From CAZKRL01 sp964555295 (GTDB lineage Bacteria > Bacteroidota > Bacteroidia > Flavobacteriales_D > Sanyastnellaceae), in assembly GCA_964555295.1 (NCBI GenBank), contig CAZKRL010000014.1, positions 1-61,084 on the forward strand: a stretch of 61,084 bases of DNA. The letters are read 5' to 3'. The notes under the pieces were generated by a model. That model was not told the origin of the DNA. It saw nothing but the letters and a program-made list of their open reading frames with translations, and did not search any database. The stretch's first letter is position 1, and every line of letters starts with the position of its first letter. Both the position numbers and the translations under genes were made by a program. This document shows, piece by piece, positions 15,755-25,127 of this stretch.

Positions 15755-16678
15755 CTACTGATTAGAAATGGCAGCATCAATATCACATTTTATGGCGGCG
15801 ACTAACTCCTCCACAGAACTGAACTTATGCTCGTCGCGTATTTTGAATCCGACCTCTACAGAAAGTGATTTTTGATAAGCATCTCCAGAATATTCTGGCA
15901 GGTGAACCTCCACATGAATCGAATCTTGAATGCTAAATGTTGGGCGTCGTCCAATGTTCATTACGCCTTTGTACATCATCGCGTCGAGGGTTGCTGTGAC
16001 TGCATAAACTCCAGTTCCCGGAAGCATTTTGTCATCATGACATTTCAAATTCATTGTGGGGAAACCTATGCCCTTTCCCCGCCCTTCGCCATGAATCACA
16101 ACGCCGTTAAGCTTATACTTGCGCCCAAGAAAATTCTCGACCTGGTCCATTTGCCCTTGAATTATAGCATCCCGGATTTTCGATGAACTTACTCGCACAC
16201 CATCCGTTAACTGAGCAGGAATTTCCATCAAATGGAATCCGAATACTTCCGATAATTCTACCAGTGTTTGGAAACTCCCTTCCCGATTGCGGCCAAATCT
16301 ATGATCATGACCGATAATGAGAGTATCGACATTAAGGTCTCGCACGAGAATATCCCTCACAAATTCAAACGGTGTAAGCCTTGAAAATTCTTCGCTGAAA
16401 GTTTGAACAATCAAATGATCGACACCTAAATTTTCCAATTGCAATGTTCGCTCTTCTATGGTGGTTATCAACCCCAGATTTTGATCTCCTGTTCTAACTA
16501 CCTTTCTTGGATGAGGATGAAAAGTTAAGACAACCGTTTGAAGGTTTCGCTTCTCCGCCAAACATTTGAGCTGACGAATGATTTCCGCATGCCCCTTGTG
16601 CACACCGTCAAATGTCCCAATAGTAATAGCCATTCCCACTTGGGGATGGAAAGAAGTTGTTGAATAATGTACTTCCAT
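15755..16678 (-). CDS. ribF: Bifunctional riboflavin kinase / FAD synthetase
   Basis: RibF phosphorylates riboflavin to FMN and adenylates FMN to FAD in the cytoplasm. The 307-residue protein has the N-terminal nucleotidyltransferase domain with TIGTFDGVHKGH at about 20-31 and the LIIGHDHRFGR-type block near 120, and the C-terminal riboflavin kinase domain starting around residue 185 with GEGRGKGIGFPTMNL. Full length and apparently intact. The ATG at 16678 lies 54 bases downstream of the stop of the T9SS gene, separated from it by a terminator, so it probably has its own start of transcription. Confidence 0.95.
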   Translation of the reverse strand: MEVHYSTTSFHPQVGMAITIGTFDGVHKGHAEIIRQLKCLAEKRNLQTVVLTFHPHPRKVVRTGDQNLGLITTIEERTLQLENLGVDHLIVQTFSEEFSRLTPFEFVRDILVRDLNVDTLIIGHDHRFGRNREGSFQTLVELSEVFGFHLMEIPAQLTDGVRVSSSKIRDAIIQGQMDQVENFLGRKYKLNGVVIHGEGRGKGIGFPTMNLKCHDDKMLPGTGVYAVTATLDAMMYKGVMNIGRRPTFSIQDSIHVEVHLPEYSGDAYQKSLSVEVGFKIRDEHKFSSVEELVAAIKCDIDAAISNQ

Positions 16679-16682
16679 TGAC

Positions 16683-16713
16683 TTCTAAAAAAAAAGCCGC
16701 ATAACGCGGCTTT
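16683..16713 (-). terminator. Rho-independent terminator after the 654-residue T9SS gene
   Basis: Stem AAAGCCGC (16693-16700) / GCGGCTTT (16706-16713) with a five-base loop, followed on the minus strand by a run of T (16685-16692). It lies 18 bases beyond the stop of the T9SS gene at 16732. Confidence 0.85.
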
Positions 16714-16731
16714 AATAAACATTCATGCAGT

Positions 16732-18696
16732 TTAGCGTTGGATAGCAAAAGGCTTTGAAACTACCTTCTTTCCACTGATAACAAAATTCATCATATAATT
16801 TCCCTGAACAAGTTCTTCAACAGGAATTGTGATAACATTTTCTCCGGCTGTCATTCTTCCCACATTGCTATACTTCACAAGCTTACCATTCAGATCACGG
16901 ATTTCCCAGGCAATATGTTCTGAGTTTTCAAGTGTAATCGTAGACTGGATATTCGAGCTGGCAGGATTTGGGTACATCTGTATCTCGCTGACAATTTCAT
17001 CCAATTGGTTGGTAGAAATAGGCACCGCTCTTTCAGATAGTACCAGCCTCACTGCGGGGGTAATATTTTGAAACAAGAACCACACATAAGCCCCACTGCC
17101 AGCTCTTTCATAGGCGCCAGTAGAGAGATCACTATCTGGACCAACGTTAACACGCATGGTAAATCTTCCAGGTCCTTGCGAATCTCTTAATACATCAGCA
17201 AAATAGTACAACCCTGGATACATGTCGGCACTTGCATCAAATGGGAAATAATAAAAATCTCCGCTATGCATGTCACTTGTCATTACATAAAACTCCTCTG
17301 CCACAGGAGACGCATCATTTACTCCAACTGTGGTATCATGCTCCAACAATTCAACTTTGAATTCCACATCATTCTGACTATTATTTCCGAAACGAGCATA
17401 GATTCCATATGCAGTTGAGCCATCATTTGGACATTGGAAATAATTGCCCCAACCAGCAGGTTGATATTCCGTAGTGGAACCATCTACCAATTGAGCTACT
17501 GTATTGAAATTCAATTCATCCTCTACATCATGGCCATATTCGTCTGAAGTTACAATGAATGATTTTTCGAGTGTATTATTCTCTGGGGTGAGATCAGTAG
17601 AATCTCCAGAAAGTGTGATTCTTAATGTATATGTACCTATTTCGGTAGGTTCGAATCCTGTTGAGAGAAAACTTGTGTAAGACATATTTGCTGGGCAAAC
17701 CGTATCAGTTACTTGTGAAAGGATATCGGAGGCCTCTGACTCGTAGGTATGAATCACCGTTCCTGTGGAGTCGAGATATTCAACAAGCGCCTTGACATTG
17801 GGCTGAGTATATACTCCCAAATTAGAAAAAATCACACCGGCAATCATGCCGCCGTCTGCAGCCGGAACAATCTGTTCCAATGGAATTCTTTGATATTCAA
17901 ACGACGAATAAATATCTCCATTAACAATCTCGGAAATAGCCAAATCGTTTGTAACGGTATTCTCACCGATGGTCACATCGTCAATACCCCACAGATAAGC
18001 AAAATATCCATTCTGTTCAATGGAATTGTAAGAGAAACGAATCCAAACGCTGGGTTGATTTGCGGCTACACAACTGATATCAACGGAGGTATTCATTGGA
18101 TTGTCTGAAAGCTCATTAGCAGACTCAAAGAAATCACCTTGTGCGGGGAAGCTTGTCCATGAGACATTATCTGTGGAAACTTCCAGCGTAAGCGGCGAAT
18201 ATGGATAGCAGCAATAAACGAAATAATGCTGAAAATTCACAACCACGGAATTGAGCGAAGTCATATTGATTTCCGGTGAAGTGAGATGTCCTGTGAAGTA
18301 AGTGCTGAAAAATGACGTGTCTTCGTCAAGATGTTCAGACATATTGAAAATGACCCAGCCGTTGGAGGCCGTGGTAGAGGCCAATGCGGGGATGCCTTGG
18401 TTAAAAGTACCTTCAGGACTTTGTGGGGTATTCATATGCCATAACGTACCATCGGCGTTATCATAGGTCGACCAAGCTCCGTAAGAGGTTGAGCCATCTA
18501 GGCCGTTCGAGAAATCTTCACTAAAGAAAGCGCTACCACGAAGGGTATTGTTGCCCGCTCTCATCTCTTCGTGCCTTGTCAAACCCGGGCTTGTTGGTGT
18601 TGCGAGTGGTGTATCAACATTTCTTTTCTGAGCATTGAAATTTTGATTACCAAGAATACAGATACCTAAAAAAAGAAGTTTATAAAAATGGTTCAT
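16732..18696 (-). CDS. T9SS cargo protein with an N-terminal jelly-roll domain
   Basis: A 654-residue secreted protein. The signal peptide is MNHFYKLLFLGICILGNQ..NAQ. Residues ~55-240 form a MAM/cleaved-adhesin-like jelly roll: it opens with FFSEDFSNGLDGS and closes with WGIDDVTIGE. A middle region follows with CARDB-like beta-sandwich features (NDLAISEIVNG, then repeated TYTLRITLSGDS-type strands). The last ~75 residues are a type A T9SS sorting domain (IQMYPNPASSN ... GNYMMNFVISGKKVVSKPF). It should be exported and anchored to, or released from, the cell surface. It resembles the gene directly upstream (18772-20862) in domain order. No catalytic motif was recognised. Confidence 0.85.
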   Translation of the reverse strand: MNHFYKLLFLGICILGNQNFNAQKRNVDTPLATPTSPGLTRHEEMRAGNNTLRGSAFFSEDFSNGLDGSTSYGAWSTYDNADGTLWHMNTPQSPEGTFNQGIPALASTTASNGWVIFNMSEHLDEDTSFFSTYFTGHLTSPEINMTSLNSVVVNFQHYFVYCCYPYSPLTLEVSTDNVSWTSFPAQGDFFESANELSDNPMNTSVDISCVAANQPSVWIRFSYNSIEQNGYFAYLWGIDDVTIGENTVTNDLAISEIVNGDIYSSFEYQRIPLEQIVPAADGGMIAGVIFSNLGVYTQPNVKALVEYLDSTGTVIHTYESEASDILSQVTDTVCPANMSYTSFLSTGFEPTEIGTYTLRITLSGDSTDLTPENNTLEKSFIVTSDEYGHDVEDELNFNTVAQLVDGSTTEYQPAGWGNYFQCPNDGSTAYGIYARFGNNSQNDVEFKVELLEHDTTVGVNDASPVAEEFYVMTSDMHSGDFYYFPFDASADMYPGLYYFADVLRDSQGPGRFTMRVNVGPDSDLSTGAYERAGSGAYVWFLFQNITPAVRLVLSERAVPISTNQLDEIVSEIQMYPNPASSNIQSTITLENSEHIAWEIRDLNGKLVKYSNVGRMTAGENVITIPVEELVQGNYMMNFVISGKKVVSKPFAIQR

Positions 18697-18722
18697 GATT
18701 AAAAATTATTTTGTGCTAAAAT

Positions 18723-18752
18723 AAAAAAGCAAGGCCTAGACCTTGCTTTTTT
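18723..18752 (-). terminator. Rho-independent terminator after the 696-residue T9SS gene
   Basis: A 12-base perfect stem, AAAAAAGCAAGG (18723-18734) and CCTTGCTTTTTT (18741-18752), with a six-base loop. It ends the minus-strand gene at 18772 and, being symmetrical with A/T runs on both sides, could work in both directions. It lies within the 75-base gap before the next T9SS gene, so that gene needs read-through or a promoter of its own. Confidence 0.85.
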
Positions 18753-18771
18753 ATTGTCTTTATTTCATTAA

Positions 18772-20862
18772 TCAGTGACGAACTTCAAATTTGAAATCCT
18801 CTGATTTATCTGCACCAATCGCACGTAGGAAATACATTCCATCGGCCAACGTGGTCACGTCAAAAGAACTAACCCAGCTTCCAGCATGAACCAATTTTCC
18901 CATCGCATTATAAACTTCCATTCTGTTAGGACGATTGCCATTGAAATTCAATGTCATAACATTCGAAGCTGGATTTGGGAAAAGGCTGATCATTTCGGAG
19001 CCGATTCCATCAACCATTGATGGAATTGATCCTTCGCAAGCGCATCCGGGTAGAACTACATCGTTGGTGGTATTGGCATTACCATCATCGCATCCGGCTC
19101 CCACCTGTGCTCCGCATGTTCCATCGTCGCAACCTGCTCCGGGAGTGTAGTTACAAGCTTGATCATCTGTGCATCCAGGGTACTGACAAGACTGGAACAA
19201 ATAAGTTACGGCAGGATCATAATTACAAGCCGTGGCATCATTACATCCGATTGAATTCATAATGAGTCGAATGGCAAACGCATTACCGTTTGAATATACG
19301 GTTGCGTCGCTTGGCAAATAGATGCAAGACGCCATACCTGGCTGAGGAACAGTAAGATCATCTACCACACGAGTATCATACGTATTAGAGTTGCTGATCA
19401 ATTGAACGGCAGCATAATATGGTGTTGCAGCCAATGCAACGGGCGCATCGAACGGAATGATAACATAACCGCTATCGATGTCAGCTTGAGAAGTAATGTA
19501 TGGGTTGCTTTGTGCCTCAAAAGAGAGAGAAGCAGCCCCAGCAGTTCCGGCGCTGCCTGGGAGAACTTCGGTAGAATCATACAACAAAGCTGTTATTTCT
19601 CCACCAGGAACCGAAGTAGATGTCAGGAATACCTGAAGACCGTAAACCTCAGCGGGCGCGAACATTTCGTAATACGTCATCAGCATCAACTCGTCAGCGT
19701 TATCCGTGAAAGAGTTGGTACCGGTGGATGTGTATACATCGATTTCCGCAGGATGAACTCCGATACCGTCCATAGAATAAATGTCATTGGTTACCTCGAA
19801 GTACCTCACACCGAAGTTATTCGTAGTATCCCCTTCAGAAGCCATCTGATCGCTGGTAAGAGTGAAATACGCGTTATACCTCCCCAATGCCAAGGTTGGT
19901 AAAGCTGGGAATTCGTTCATGTTGTAGATTTCTTCCGCCAGGAGGATAGCAACGGTATCGTGGGCTTCGAATTGCACTGAATTTGTCGCCTCATCAGTAA
20001 CTATAGCGCTAATAACAACATTCGTAAGTGTGTCGTAACCATAATTCTCAACATAGCAACCAAGGTTCATTGTACTAGGTAACTGAGAGAGTGGAATGTT
20101 AGCATACTCATCGCCTTCTCCTGTGGTAGATGTATAGCCACTTGAAAGTCTTGTGTCGTATTGATACTGCTCATAAATATTGATGTCATCAACGTACCAA
20201 GCATACCCCCAAATACCTGTGAATTGTAACCTCACCCACACTTGCGGCTGATTACCGGCAACACTGCTGATATTAAATCGACGAGTGGTTGGGTTGCCAG
20301 GGGATACACCTTGTGTTAATTCGCCAAGCTCCCATGCACGATATACATTAGGTAGGGTGGAAATATCAATATTCGGGTCGTCTAAAACAGGAAAAGTACC
20401 ATCTGTGCTAATGATCACGAATGTTTGCTCATCGTTGTATCTGCGATACTGGGTTTGAAATTCGAGAATTACATTAGAGTAATTGGTAAGATCAATTGGC
20501 GACGCTGTTGTGATATGTGCTTGCTCATAATCAGCAGACTGATTATTGAAGCCATCGGAATTGTACATCGCATAACCATTATCCGCTGTTGAACTCATAA
20601 TAGCAGGAGTTCCGTACTGACCCGCGCTCACAAGACCGGTGCCGATCTCCCAATCAGCGTCGACAAGACCATCATGCGCAATACTCCAGTTCGATTCATT
20701 GGAAAAATCATCCTGCCAGATGATATCACGGTTTTGATTCGCTTGCACAGCGTTTCTCGTTCCAAACTCAGCGTATTGCTGACGCTTGTGCGACTTGCCT
20801 GACTGAGCAGAAAGTGTGATCGCTCCGATCAGTGCAATGCCTAAAAAGTAAAATTTTTTCAT
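18772..20862 (-). CDS. T9SS cargo protein with jelly-roll domain and Cys-rich CNYDP motifs
   Basis: A 696-residue secreted protein. The signal peptide (KKFYFLGIALIGAITLSAQ) is followed by a jelly-roll adhesin-like domain at ~45-235 (WQDDFSNESNW to WYVDDINIYE) and a second beta-rich region. Near residues 545-600 is a cysteine-rich tract with CNDATACNYDP, PGCTDDQACNY and GAGCDDGTCG, a motif frequent in Bacteroidota surface proteins and reminiscent of calcium-binding loops. The final ~75 residues (ISLFPNPASNVMTLNF ... GMYFLRAIG) are the type A T9SS sorting signal. It has a strong promoter at 20899-20927 and a terminator at 18723. Function likely structural or adhesive; no enzyme motif seen. Confidence 0.85.
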   Translation of the reverse strand: MKKFYFLGIALIGAITLSAQSGKSHKRQQYAEFGTRNAVQANQNRDIIWQDDFSNESNWSIAHDGLVDADWEIGTGLVSAGQYGTPAIMSSTADNGYAMYNSDGFNNQSADYEQAHITTASPIDLTNYSNVILEFQTQYRRYNDEQTFVIISTDGTFPVLDDPNIDISTLPNVYRAWELGELTQGVSPGNPTTRRFNISSVAGNQPQVWVRLQFTGIWGYAWYVDDINIYEQYQYDTRLSSGYTSTTGEGDEYANIPLSQLPSTMNLGCYVENYGYDTLTNVVISAIVTDEATNSVQFEAHDTVAILLAEEIYNMNEFPALPTLALGRYNAYFTLTSDQMASEGDTTNNFGVRYFEVTNDIYSMDGIGVHPAEIDVYTSTGTNSFTDNADELMLMTYYEMFAPAEVYGLQVFLTSTSVPGGEITALLYDSTEVLPGSAGTAGAASLSFEAQSNPYITSQADIDSGYVIIPFDAPVALAATPYYAAVQLISNSNTYDTRVVDDLTVPQPGMASCIYLPSDATVYSNGNAFAIRLIMNSIGCNDATACNYDPAVTYLFQSCQYPGCTDDQACNYTPGAGCDDGTCGAQVGAGCDDGNANTTNDVVLPGCACEGSIPSMVDGIGSEMISLFPNPASNVMTLNFNGNRPNRMEVYNAMGKLVHAGSWVSSFDVTTLADGMYFLRAIGADKSEDFKFEVRH

Positions 20863-20898
20863 TGAAAATAATTATTGGTTCTTAATAATTGGTTTCTA

Positions 20899-20927
20899 CA
20901 AAAGTAACATTCGCATTCCTTGGACAA
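20899..20927 (-). promoter_or_regulatory. Bacteroidota-type promoter of the 696-residue T9SS gene
   Basis: TTG (20925-20927), an 18-base spacer, then TACTTTTG (20899-20906), a perfect TAnnTTTG. The -7 element is 36 bases before the ATG at 20862, leaving room for a normal leader. Confidence 0.7.
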
Positions 20928-20932
20928 TAAAA

Positions 20933-21721
20933 TTATTTTTGGTTCCTCGACGCAATCCAAATGCTCAGCTCATAAAGGAGTAACATGGGCATGGCGACCA
21001 GAATCTGGCTCGTGACATCCGGCGGGGTTATGATAGCGGCAATGATAAGGTTCACCACAAAGGCGTGTTTGCGGTATTTGCGCAGAAAATCTGCGGTGAC
21101 CAACCCAATTTTAGCAAGGAAGAATACCAGTACAGGCAATTGAAAAATGAGGCCGGTGCCCAATACGAGTGAAGTGGTGAGCTTGAGATAGGAAAGTATC
21201 GTAGCGTTATTCTGTACGTCGGCAAATTCATAATTGCCCAGAAATTGAATGCTCAAGGGCGCTAAAACGAAATACCCAAAGGCAGCACCCAGAAAAAAGA
21301 GCAACGACACAAAGAACACAATGCCTCGCACTGCGCGGATTTCCTTCTGACGAAGACCGGGCCGAACAAATGACCAAACGTTATAAAAAATCATGGGGAA
21401 CGCCACCACCAAACCGCCTACAAAACACACCAATAAATCAGCGTTCATGTTTCCACTCATGGTGGTGCTCTGCAATTGCAACTTAGGAGGATCAAGACAC
21501 AGGGCGCTTCCTAAACCCATAACCTCCGACCATGAGCATAGCAAGCGATACGTAATGAAGTCGGCTCGCCGCGGACCCATGATTACCTCATTGACCACAA
21601 AATCATGAAATACAACTATTACGATAATTCCGCCAAGCAACGCAAGAGCAGAGCGAAACAATACCTTTCGCAACTCCTCAAGGTGCTCAATAAACGTCAT
21701 GTCATTGGAGGTCTTGGCCAC
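20933..21721 (-). CDS. tatC: Twin-arginine translocase subunit TatC
   Basis: A 262-residue inner-membrane protein, the receptor for twin-arginine signal peptides. The N-terminus has the conserved TFIEHLEELRKVLFRS; further on come the FYNVWSFVRPGL motif (~120) and six hydrophobic helices. The loop between helices 1 and 2 (~residues 45-95) is longer than in E. coli and carries two cysteines, as is usual in Bacteroidota. It follows kdsD by 11 bases and is likely co-transcribed. tatA/tatB are not in the window. Confidence 0.95.
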   Translation of the reverse strand: MAKTSNDMTFIEHLEELRKVLFRSALALLGGIIVIVVFHDFVVNEVIMGPRRADFITYRLLCSWSEVMGLGSALCLDPPKLQLQSTTMSGNMNADLLVCFVGGLVVAFPMIFYNVWSFVRPGLRQKEIRAVRGIVFFVSLLFFLGAAFGYFVLAPLSIQFLGNYEFADVQNNATILSYLKLTTSLVLGTGLIFQLPVLVFFLAKIGLVTADFLRKYRKHAFVVNLIIAAIITPPDVTSQILVAMPMLLLYELSIWIASRNQK

Positions 21722-21732
21722 TCGGTTTCCTC

Positions 21733-22701
21733 TTAATAGATACCTTCTTTGAGAATGTCATGAAGGTGTATCATACCCAGATACATCTGTTCAGAAACCA
21801 CCGGAAGCGTGGTTATGTGATGCGCCTCCATCATCGAAAAGGCCTCTGTAGCAAGCGTTTCAGGAGAAACAAATTTTGGATTTCTAGTCATGATGTCGTC
21901 TGCTTTCAAAGCGCGCCACTCATTAGGATTCCTTGCTAACATTCTGCGAATATCCCCGTCGGTTATCACACCCTGTAAATTCCCATGGCTTGTCACGGCC
22001 GTGGCGCCGAGTCTTCCTGCGGTGATAGAATATATGATATCGCCAGCCATAGCAGAGGGCGCAACCTGAGGGTTGGAATCCTTTCGCAACAAACCAGAAA
22101 CGTTGAGATAGAGCTTCTTTCCCAAAGCGCCGCCAGGGTGTACTCTCGCGAAATCAGCCGCACCAAAACCCCTTAACTCCATCAATGCAACGGCCATTGC
22201 GTCGCCCAGCGCCATCTGCGCCGTTGAGCTAGATGTAGGAGCAAGATTGTTCGGACAAGCTTCGGGTGAATCAGGCATTACTATCGAAACATCCGATATC
22301 TCAGCCAAAGCACTTTTTGGGTTGGCATGGATGCCAATCAAGGTGTTGCCCATGGTTTTAATAAGTGGAATCAACGCTTTGATTTCAGGCGACTCACCGC
22401 TCTTAGAAATAACAACAACGACATCCTCTTTGCGAATGGCACCGAGATCACCGTGCAGCGCATCAGCAGCATGCATGAACACCGCCGGTTGACCAGTGCT
22501 GATAAAAGTCGCGACCATTTTCTGAGCGATGATGCCACTTTTACCAATACCCGTCACAACCACCTGCCCCGCGCAAGCAGAGATAAGCTCAACCGATCTT
22601 ACAAAGTCATCATTCAATCCATTTTCTAATTCGCGCAGGGCATGAACCTCCATTGAAAGAGCCCGCTTACCTGCCATTAGAATTTTCTGAGAATCACTCA
22701 T
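21733..22701 (-). CDS. kdsD: KpsF/GutQ-family arabinose-5-phosphate isomerase
   Basis: This enzyme converts ribulose 5-phosphate to arabinose 5-phosphate, the first step to Kdo for lipopolysaccharide. The 322-residue protein has an N-terminal SIS domain with VVVTGIGKSGIIAQKM, VFMHAADALHGDLG and VVVVISKSGES, the characteristic PTSSSTAQMALGDAMAVAL and VHPGGALGKKL blocks, and two C-terminal CBS domains (about residues 210-320). The family and length are unambiguous. It is encoded divergently from recQ, an arrangement I recognise from other Bacteroidota. A TTTGCGCAA element lies just before the start (see findings). Confidence 0.92.
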   Translation of the reverse strand: MSDSQKILMAGKRALSMEVHALRELENGLNDDFVRSVELISACAGQVVVTGIGKSGIIAQKMVATFISTGQPAVFMHAADALHGDLGAIRKEDVVVVISKSGESPEIKALIPLIKTMGNTLIGIHANPKSALAEISDVSIVMPDSPEACPNNLAPTSSSTAQMALGDAMAVALMELRGFGAADFARVHPGGALGKKLYLNVSGLLRKDSNPQVAPSAMAGDIIYSITAGRLGATAVTSHGNLQGVITDGDIRRMLARNPNEWRALKADDIMTRNPKFVSPETLATEAFSMMEAHHITTLPVVSEQMYLGMIHLHDILKEGIY

Positions 22702-22907
22702 GGGTTATTGCGCAAAGATGCAATACTGTCTTCAACATTGAATTATTTCAAACCAACAATAAATCCTGATGCAAAGAATTTTACCCCCAAGCCCCAACTA
22801 AGACGCTTGAAATTTGTTATGCCAAAAAGTTTTTGTGACAATCTAACGTGAGCATTAAATTCGCTACCCTTCAAAAAAATATTACCAAGCATACACAAAC
22901 GACATTC

Positions 22908-25103
22908 ATGCGAACAACAGCAGATATTTCACCGAAAGACGCCCTCAAACAATTTTTCGGGTTTTCAAATTTCAAAGGACTTCAGGAGAAAGTAGTGAAT
23001 TCTGTTCTTGATGGAAATGACACTTTCGTAATCATGCCAACAGGCGGTGGAAAATCGCTGTGCTATCAATTGCCGGCATTGATGCTGGAAGGTACCGCGA
23101 TTGTGGTTTCACCGTTGATTGCGCTGATGAAGAATCAGGTAGATGCAATGCGTGGCTTCAGTGACACCGATGGTGTGGCTCACTTCCTGAACTCATCTCT
23201 CAACAAAGGAGAGATTACGCAAGTGAAAAGTGACATTACAAATGGTAAATGCAAACTCTTATATGTAGCTCCTGAGTCGTTGAACAAAGACGAGAATGTA
23301 GAATTCCTTCGCGGAGTTCAGATTTCTTTCGTAGCGATAGATGAGGCGCACTGCATTTCAGAATGGGGCCACGATTTTCGTCCAGAGTATCGTCGTCTTA
23401 GACCCATTATCGAACAGATAGCAGATTGTCCGATCATGGCGCTCACCGCTACTGCGACACCAAAAGTTCAGCAAGACATTCAGAAAAACCTTGGCATGCT
23501 AAACGCCAAGCTTTTCAAGGCCTCATTCAATCGTTCTAATTTGTATTATGAAGTTCGTCCGAAGTCTAACGTAGGCCGCCAAATCATTCAATACATCAAG
23601 GCCAATTCTGGCAAGAGTGGAATTATTTACTGTCTCAGTCGCCGGAAGACAGAAGAGATAGCCGAGTTACTTCAGGTGAATGGCATCAAGGCATTGCCCT
23701 ACCACGCAGGCATGGACAGTGGCCAACGCAATCGTGTGCAAGACAGTTTCCTGATGCAGGATGTAGATGTGATTTGTGCCACCATTGCTTTCGGTATGGG
23801 CATCGACAAACCGGATGTTCGATTTGTAATTCACCACGACATTCCGAAAAGTCTCGAGAGTTATTACCAGGAGACAGGACGTGCGGGCAGAGATGGCGGT
23901 GAGGGAGTTTGTGTGGCTTTCTATTCGCCTAAGGATATTGAGAAGCTGGAAAAATTTCTGCAAGGCAAACCGGTGGCCGAGCAAGAAATCGGAATGCTCT
24001 TATTGCAAGAGGTGATTGCCTATGCAGAGACAGCGATGAGTCGCAGACAATATCTGTTGCATTATTTTGGTGAAGAGTGGGATCCCGTAAAAGGAGAAGG
24101 TGCTGGGATGGATGATAACTCACGCTTCCCTAAAGAACAGTTTGATGGATCGGAGCATGTGTCGATGATCCTGAACTGCATTCTCGAGTTCAAAGAATTG
24201 CATAAAGCCGCATTTATCTGCAAAGTGATAGCAGGTGTAAAGAATTCAGAGGTCACCACATACAAAGGTCATCTCAGTAAATTTTTTGCAAAGGGCAAGG
24301 ATCAAGATGAAAAATTCTGGAATGCGATTGTTCGTCAGATGTATGTGCGAGGGTTGCTTGCCAAAGAGGTTGAAACCTACGGCACTCTCAAGTTGACAGC
24401 CGAAGGAAAAGACTTCCTCAAAAAGCCAACAGCGTTTATGGTGGCCAAGGAGGTTGAGATTGGTGAGACGGATGATGATGAATTGATCATACCTAAGCAA
24501 GGCGGCGGTGCTGTAGATGAGCAACTTTTCAAGATGCTTAAAGAATTGAGACACAGCATGGCGAAAGAGAAGAAGATTCCGCCGTATGTCATTTTTCAGG
24601 ACCCAGCACTCGAGGAGATGTGCACTCAGTATCCCATCACGATTGATGAGCTTGCGCAAATTGGCGGTGTAGGAAAAGGTAAAGCGCAAAAATTCGGTGA
24701 GCCGTTCATTGCATTCATTCAGCAGTATGTTGATGATAACGAGATTGAGCGTCCAATTGATTTCGTAGTGAAGTCGGCGGGGAATCGCAGTGTGCAGAAA
24801 GTTCAGATCATTCAGAACATTGACAAGCGCATTCCGCTGCCGGATATCGCGAAGGGGTTGGGCAGAAACATGAATGAATTGTTGTTGGATTTGGAAACCA
24901 TTGTTTCTTCAGGCACGCGACTGAATATTCAGTACTTCATCAATGAAGAGCTCGACGAAGATCAGCAGCAGGAAATCATGGAGTATTTCATGCAATCAGA
25001 TACCGATGAGATTCGTGCTGCGGAAGATTATTTTGATGGGGATTACGAAGAAGAGCCGCTCCGATTGATGCGCATTAAATTCATGAGTGAGGTCGGCAAT
25101 TGA
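22908..25103 (+). CDS. recQ: ATP-dependent DNA helicase RecQ
   Basis: A 731-residue superfamily 2 helicase for recombination and fork repair. Motif 0 is in the LKQFFGFSNFKGLQE segment; Walker A is MPTGGGKSLCYQLP, motif II IDEAHCISEWGHDFRPEY, motif III ALTATATPKVQ, motif V ATIAFGMGIDKPDVRFVIHH and motif VI YYQETGRAGRDG. An RQC winged-helix region, an HRDC domain (about residues 535-615) and a C-terminal helical extension follow. The four zinc-binding cysteines of E. coli RecQ after motif VI are absent here (SRRQYLLHYFGEEWDP instead of CRR...). The ATG at 22908 is chosen because it gives the usual family start; the longer frame begins with GTG 60 bases earlier. Confidence 0.95.
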   Translation: MRTTADISPKDALKQFFGFSNFKGLQEKVVNSVLDGNDTFVIMPTGGGKSLCYQLPALMLEGTAIVVSPLIALMKNQVDAMRGFSDTDGVAHFLNSSLNKGEITQVKSDITNGKCKLLYVAPESLNKDENVEFLRGVQISFVAIDEAHCISEWGHDFRPEYRRLRPIIEQIADCPIMALTATATPKVQQDIQKNLGMLNAKLFKASFNRSNLYYEVRPKSNVGRQIIQYIKANSGKSGIIYCLSRRKTEEIAELLQVNGIKALPYHAGMDSGQRNRVQDSFLMQDVDVICATIAFGMGIDKPDVRFVIHHDIPKSLESYYQETGRAGRDGGEGVCVAFYSPKDIEKLEKFLQGKPVAEQEIGMLLLQEVIAYAETAMSRRQYLLHYFGEEWDPVKGEGAGMDDNSRFPKEQFDGSEHVSMILNCILEFKELHKAAFICKVIAGVKNSEVTTYKGHLSKFFAKGKDQDEKFWNAIVRQMYVRGLLAKEVETYGTLKLTAEGKDFLKKPTAFMVAKEVEIGETDDDELIIPKQGGGAVDEQLFKMLKELRHSMAKEKKIPPYVIFQDPALEEMCTQYPITIDELAQIGGVGKGKAQKFGEPFIAFIQQYVDDNEIERPIDFVVKSAGNRSVQKVQIIQNIDKRIPLPDIAKGLGRNMNELLLDLETIVSSGTRLNIQYFINEELDEDQQQEIMEYFMQSDTDEIRAAEDYFDGDYEEEPLRLMRIKFMSEVGN

Positions 25104-25127
25104 TTCAGGCATCGAAGAATTCCTCAA

